From Arenibacter sp. F26102 (GTDB lineage: Bacteria; Bacteroidota; Bacteroidia; Flavobacteriales; Flavobacteriaceae): DNA of 64,000 nt. Shown piece after piece: positions 60,861 to 64,000 of the stretch. Within the stretch, counting starts at the first letter, position 1. Each line of letters begins with the position of its first letter. The stretch lies in NCBI RefSeq assembly GCF_023015865.1, contig NZ_JALKBC010000015.1:1-64000 (forward strand), read 5' to 3'. Under the pieces are notes generated by a model, which saw only the letters and a list, made by a program, of their open reading frames with translations, made no database searches and had not been told where the DNA came from. The translations under genes and the position numbers were made by a program.

Positions 60861-62366
60861 ATGAAAGCTCTTATTCTAGTTCTAATCCTATTATTGGGGC
60901 AATTATGCTATCCCAATAATGAAAATGATTCTATACCCAAAGCTGAAGTAGCCACTACCATGCAAAGTGTTACCCTAAATGGAAACACCATCTATTTAAC
61001 GGCAAAGGCTGGAACTTTTGAGGTTAAGGACGAAACCAACAAACCCATTGCATTAGTGGGCTTTACCTATTACACCAGGGATTCCAAAAGAGGATTGGCC
61101 ACACAAAGACGGCCAATAGTTTTTGCATTTAACGGTGGCCCCGGATCATCTTCTTTTTGGCTTCACATGGGCATTTTAGGACCAAAGAGAATTGTTGTGG
61201 ACGACCCAAAATCAACACCAGCTGCTCCTTATAAAATAGTCAACAACAACTACTCCATCCTTGATGTTGCCGATCTTGTGATGGTAGATCCCGTAGGTAC
61301 AGGTCTAAGTATTCCTATTGGAAAAGCCAAGTTTAAGGACTTTTGGGGGGTAGACCAGGATATCAGAAGCCTGTCCTTATTCATAACACAATTTCTGATA
61401 CACAATGACCGCATGAACAGTCCTAAATTCCTTTTGGGAGAAAGCTACGGGACCTTTAGGAACGCGGGCTTAATGAATACCCTGCTGAACCAAGGCGTGG
61501 CCATGAATGGAGTTATAATGGTATCTGCGGTATTTGACCTTCGGACCCTTATGTTTCCGCCAAATGACGACTTACCATATATAGTTCATTTACCGACCTA
61601 TGCCGCTACGGCATGGTACCATGATAAAATAGCCGACAAACCGGAAAATGTATTTGAGTTTCTTACATCCGTCAGAACTTTTACCGAAAATGAGTACACC
61701 CCTGCCCTATTCAAAGGTGATCAAATTTCCGAAAATGAAAAAGCCAACATTGCCTCGAAACTAGCTTACTACACCGGCACAGATACCAATTACTGGCTAA
61801 AAGCTGATCTAAAGGTAACTGCAGCTGAGTTTTTTGCAGAATTTTTAAGGGACAAAGGTGAAATAGTAGGAAGATTGGATTCCCGATTTACGGGAATCAA
61901 TGAAGATCTATTATCGCAAGAAGGAAGCCATGACCCTCAAAGTTTGGCCATCTCACCAGCATACATCAGTGGGTTTTTAGATTATTTTTATGGCGACTTA
62001 AAAGTGAATAAAAATTTATTGTACTCCATCACGGCAGGCAGAAGGGATGGATTTAAATGGGATTGGACCCATAAAGGAAATAAGAGATGGGGCACCACGG
62101 CGGCTATAAATACCGGCATTGACATGGCCACAGCCCTCTCCAGAGACCCAAACATGAAGGTTCTCGTGCTAAACGGTATATATGACCTAGCTACGGTTTT
62201 CTACGGAGTGGAACATAGCATTAATCATTTAGGCCTTAAAAAAGAAATCAAGGATAATATTACAATGGAATATTATGAAGCGGGACATATGATGTATACC
62301 CACAAACCTTCCATGGAAAAATTCAAAAAAGACGTCTCCAAATTTATTATAAACGCTTCTAAATAA
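60861..62366 (+). CDS. S10-family serine carboxypeptidase-like peptidase, exported
   Basis: 501 residues. Signal peptide ~1-19. The S10 fold has the oxyanion region FAFNGGPGSSSFWLHMG, the nucleophile in LLGESYGTFRNAGL, the catalytic Asp in VLNGIYDLATVFYGVEHS and the His in YYEAGHMMYTHKP. VDPVGTGLSIP is also typical. Family members cut residues from the C-terminus of peptides at acid pH. It is the last gene of the exported run, with 111 bp between it and the GH20 gene. No terminator was recognised. Confidence 0.92.
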   Translation: MKALILVLILLLGQLCYPNNENDSIPKAEVATTMQSVTLNGNTIYLTAKAGTFEVKDETNKPIALVGFTYYTRDSKRGLATQRRPIVFAFNGGPGSSSFWLHMGILGPKRIVVDDPKSTPAAPYKIVNNNYSILDVADLVMVDPVGTGLSIPIGKAKFKDFWGVDQDIRSLSLFITQFLIHNDRMNSPKFLLGESYGTFRNAGLMNTLLNQGVAMNGVIMVSAVFDLRTLMFPPNDDLPYIVHLPTYAATAWYHDKIADKPENVFEFLTSVRTFTENEYTPALFKGDQISENEKANIASKLAYYTGTDTNYWLKADLKVTAAEFFAEFLRDKGEIVGRLDSRFTGINEDLLSQEGSHDPQSLAISPAYISGFLDYFYGDLKVNKNLLYSITAGRRDGFKWDWTHKGNKRWGTTAAINTGIDMATALSRDPNMKVLVLNGIYDLATVFYGVEHSINHLGLKKEIKDNITMEYYEAGHMMYTHKPSMEKFKKDVSKFIINASK

Positions 62367-62485
62367 AAGGCAAAAGGTCGTCCAAATAATAAGTATCTTA
62401 AATTTTAAATTGGCTGTGGCTTTATTTCACTCCATTTTAATTCCCGTCCCATATAGTCAATATCACAATCTTCACCAATTGATAC

Positions 62486-62734
62486 TTACTTGGATGGATT
62501 CATTAGGAATTGGTCAAATACCGGGTCTACAGGAAATGTTGACGACTCAAAACTTAAACTCGGAATGGTCAAGGCCAGTGCTTTATTAATCACCTTTTCT
62601 TCATGAATATCCCCAACCTTTTCCTTGCCAAAATATTCAACAATATTCCCAGTACGTTGTTGACCAATAAGGCAAAAAGGGATTACAAGTAGCATCAATA
62701 AAACTAAAGCGCCATTCTTAGATAAATTCATCAT
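62486..62734 (-). CDS. Small exported protein of unknown function
   Basis: 82 residues (a second Met follows the first). Signal peptide ~1-24 (LVLLMLLVIPFCLIGQQ). The rest contains GNIVEYFGKEKVGDIHEEKV and LTIPSLSFESSTFPVDPVFD. It has no domain I recognise. It could be complete or the surviving N-terminal part of a larger exported protein. The signal peptide and balanced composition make a real gene more likely than chance. Confidence 0.55.
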   Translation of the reverse strand: MMNLSKNGALVLLMLLVIPFCLIGQQRTGNIVEYFGKEKVGDIHEEKVINKALALTIPSLSFESSTFPVDPVFDQFLMNPSK

Positions 62735-62876
62735 GAAAAAATTGATTAAGGTATTAAAATATTAATTTCCCCTAACATAAGAATTCGGACCAACAACAAG
62801 CTACCGATGCTAAATGAAGAAATATTTTAACATACACGCGACCCGATTCTTGAGCCTTGAACCTAAAATACAAGGC

Positions 62877-62902
62877 AAAAAAAAACCTTCGTAAACGAAG
62901 GT
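62877..62902 (-). terminator. Rho-independent terminator of the DUF5606 gene
   Basis: A perfect 8-bp stem ACCTTCGT/ACGAAGGT (62885-62892 and 62895-62902) is followed on the minus strand by nine T residues (A run at 62877-62885). It lies 24 bp past the DUF5606 stop. Confidence 0.9.
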
Positions 62903-62925
62903 CCATTATTTTGGATATATAAAAT

Positions 62926-63354
62926 CTATTCCTTTTCCTTAGGAGCTTCTTCTGTTTCTTCCACATCGGCATACTCTGTAATACCGTGCTCATGTAACAA
63001 ATTGTACCACTGAACAATCTTTTTTATATCACTGGCATATACCCTATCCTCATCATAGTTGGGAAGTACTTCGAACAAATATTCTTCAAGTTTTATTTTA
63101 TCATCCTTATGACTAACCGCGGTTTTTCCACCATCTTCCTTTTCCTTGATCTTTTCGAATACGTCTTTCAAAGGCACTTCCTCTTCCAAAGTATAAATGG
63201 CAATCTCAGATAAGACACTTACATTGTTCTTAAAACTAACGGTAACTTTCTTACCATCCAACAATGATTCGGCCACAAAACCTGAACGTGTCTGAGTTAA
63301 CAATTTAAAAAGACCTGGTTTTCCTGCAATTGATAATATTTTATTTAAACTCAT
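62926..63354 (-). CDS. DUF5606 protein
   Basis: 142 residues, no signal peptide. The conserved beginning LNKILSIAGKPGLFKLLTQT is followed by FVAESLLDGKKVTVSFKNNV and YLFEVLPNYDEDRVYASDIK, with an acidic tail rich in Glu. The family appears restricted to Bacteroidota and has no known role. It lies 57 bp after the peptide deformylase gene on the same strand, an arrangement I associate with this group, suggesting a housekeeping function. Confidence 0.92.
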   Translation of the reverse strand: MSLNKILSIAGKPGLFKLLTQTRSGFVAESLLDGKKVTVSFKNNVSVLSEIAIYTLEEEVPLKDVFEKIKEKEDGGKTAVSHKDDKIKLEEYLFEVLPNYDEDRVYASDIKKIVQWYNLLHEHGITEYADVEETEEAPKEKE

Positions 63355-63411
63355 CTGTTATTTTAATTTCAGCGGCAAATATGCTACTTTTTGTTTATAA
63401 TAGAAATAGTT

Positions 63412-64000
63412 TTAACGTGCTTTTTTAATGTTTGGAAAGCGCATTCTATATTCCACCTTAATCTTTCCCTTGGAAATATTGGCCAACCTACCTTTTAAAA
63501 GTCTCTTTTTTAAGGAGGATAATTTATCGATAAACAAAATACCCTCTATATGGTCATATTCATGTTGGATTACCCTGGCCAAAAGACCATCATAAGTTTC
63601 CTTAAAAGCTTTAAAATTCTCGTCCATATAGGAAATGGTAATGGTATCCTTTCTGGAAACGTCTTCCCTTACATCAGGAATGCTAAGACATCCTTCATTA
63701 AAGGCCCATTCCGTACCTGTTTCTTCCTCTATGTGGGCGTTAATAAAAACTTTCCTGAACCCTTTAAGTGCGTTTTGTTCTTCCTCAGTAAGGTCTTCGT
63801 CATCCGCAAATGGAGTGGTATCCACTAGGAACAGCCTAATGGGCAGCCCAATTTGGGGTGCGGCCAAACCTACACCATTGGAATTATACATAGTGTCCCA
63901 CATATTGGCCACCAATTCTTCCAATTTTGGATAATCCTTATCTATATTATCCCCTACTTTCCTAAGTACCGGGTCTCCATAAGCAACTATAGGTAATATC
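63412..64000 (-). CDS. def: Peptide deformylase, missing only its start codon at the window edge
   Basis: Removes the formyl group from N-terminal Met of new proteins, with a metal-bound water. The minus strand reads from the window end as ILPIVAYGDPVLRKVGDNID, the standard start of the enzyme. The last base of the window is the G of a probable ATG, so just the first two bases lie outside. All three motifs are present: GVGLAAPQIG (motif 1), EGCLSIPDVR (motif 2, metal-binding Cys) and QHEYDHIEG (motif 3, HExxH). 195 residues are visible before the stop. DUF5606 follows. Confidence 0.96.
   Translation of the reverse strand, partial: ILPIVAYGDPVLRKVGDNIDKDYPKLEELVANMWDTMYNSNGVGLAAPQIGLPIRLFLVDTTPFADDEDLTEEEQNALKGFRKVFINAHIEEETGTEWAFNEGCLSIPDVREDVSRKDTITISYMDENFKAFKETYDGLLARVIQHEYDHIEGILFIDKLSSLKKRLLKGRLANISKGKIKVEYRMRFPNIKKAR

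Noticed and set aside
1-64000. tRNA, rRNA or known riboswitch
   Set aside because: No T-loop-like GTTCGA with matching acceptor stem, no rRNA-like stretch and no recognisable riboswitch core was found on either strand by eye. A dedicated scan was not possible.

Overview
The window looks like a chromosomal segment of a member of the Flavobacteriaceae (phylum Bacteroidota). The evidence is a giant SprB-repeat adhesin with a type IX secretion (T9SS type B) C-terminal signal, a SusC/SusD pair, many lipoproteins with Bacteroidota-style lipoboxes, DUF5606 next to peptide deformylase, AT-rich intergenic DNA, and little sign of Shine-Dalgarno sequences. A marine or surface-living, polymer-degrading lifestyle is inferred from the secreted enzymes. 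The genus cannot be named from the sequence alone. No rRNA, tRNA, CRISPR array, transposase or prophage was seen.

Layout. 1-900: a tandem array of a 360-bp unit encoding small GIY-YIG nucleases. The C-terminal coding part of each unit is a roughly 120-bp block of nested palindromes. 1058-9721: a 2887-residue SprB-type adhesin. 9857-11425: a PQQ-dependent sugar dehydrogenase lipoprotein and a small cytochrome c. 11428-24083: a peptidoglycan/amino-sugar salvage locus with murQ, a DeoR-type regulator, SusC, SusD, a GH10-like lipoprotein, an AmpG-like permease, a NagZ-type GH3 enzyme, a methyltransferase and anmK. 24165-28335: a DUF4212 plus sodium/solute symporter pair and acetyl-CoA synthetase, plausibly an acetate branch. 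28747-31813: a response regulator and a multi-PAS histidine kinase. 32293-33594: an amino-acid permease gene broken by one amber codon. 33651-34990: a duplicated block with two 78-residue secreted peptides. 35412-39038: MsrA, a double-DUF1080 lipoprotein and a Tat-exported Gfo/Idh/MocA oxidoreductase. 39117-41796: an ECF sigma factor, an anti-sigma-like membrane protein and a DUF4097-type envelope protein. 41940-44481: aldose 1-epimerase, DUF2911 and MeaB. 44677-48330: a GT2, duplicated LAB_N-like protein, GT39 and unknown membrane protein operon, facing PAP2 phosphatase, an acidic small protein and MATE genes. 51051-53657: a second multi-PAS kinase paralogous to the first. 53749-54522: MazG. 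54627-62366: a co-directional run of exported catabolic proteins (TolB-like, DUF3500, SMP-30, SGNH, GH20, S10 peptidase). 62486-64000: a small exported peptide, DUF5606 and peptide deformylase, the last cut by the window end.

How the genes fit together. The salvage locus makes a readable pathway. SusC/SusD would bring muropeptides or amino-sugar glycans across the outer membrane, the GH10-like lipoprotein would trim glycan, and the AmpG-like permease would import it. NagZ would split GlcNAc from (anhydro)MurNAc, AnmK would make MurNAc-6-phosphate and MurQ would convert that to GlcNAc-6-phosphate. Acetate released by later deacetylation could be taken up and activated by the adjacent symporter and Acs. 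The GT2/LAB_N/GT39 operon has the architecture of a lipid-linked sugar transfer system, in which the duplicated LAB_N protein sits where a flippase would be expected.

Least explained are the GIY-YIG/palindrome array, the nested intergenic hairpin before acs, the amber codon in the permease, the duplicated 78-residue peptides and the unknown membrane protein ending the glycosyltransferase operon.
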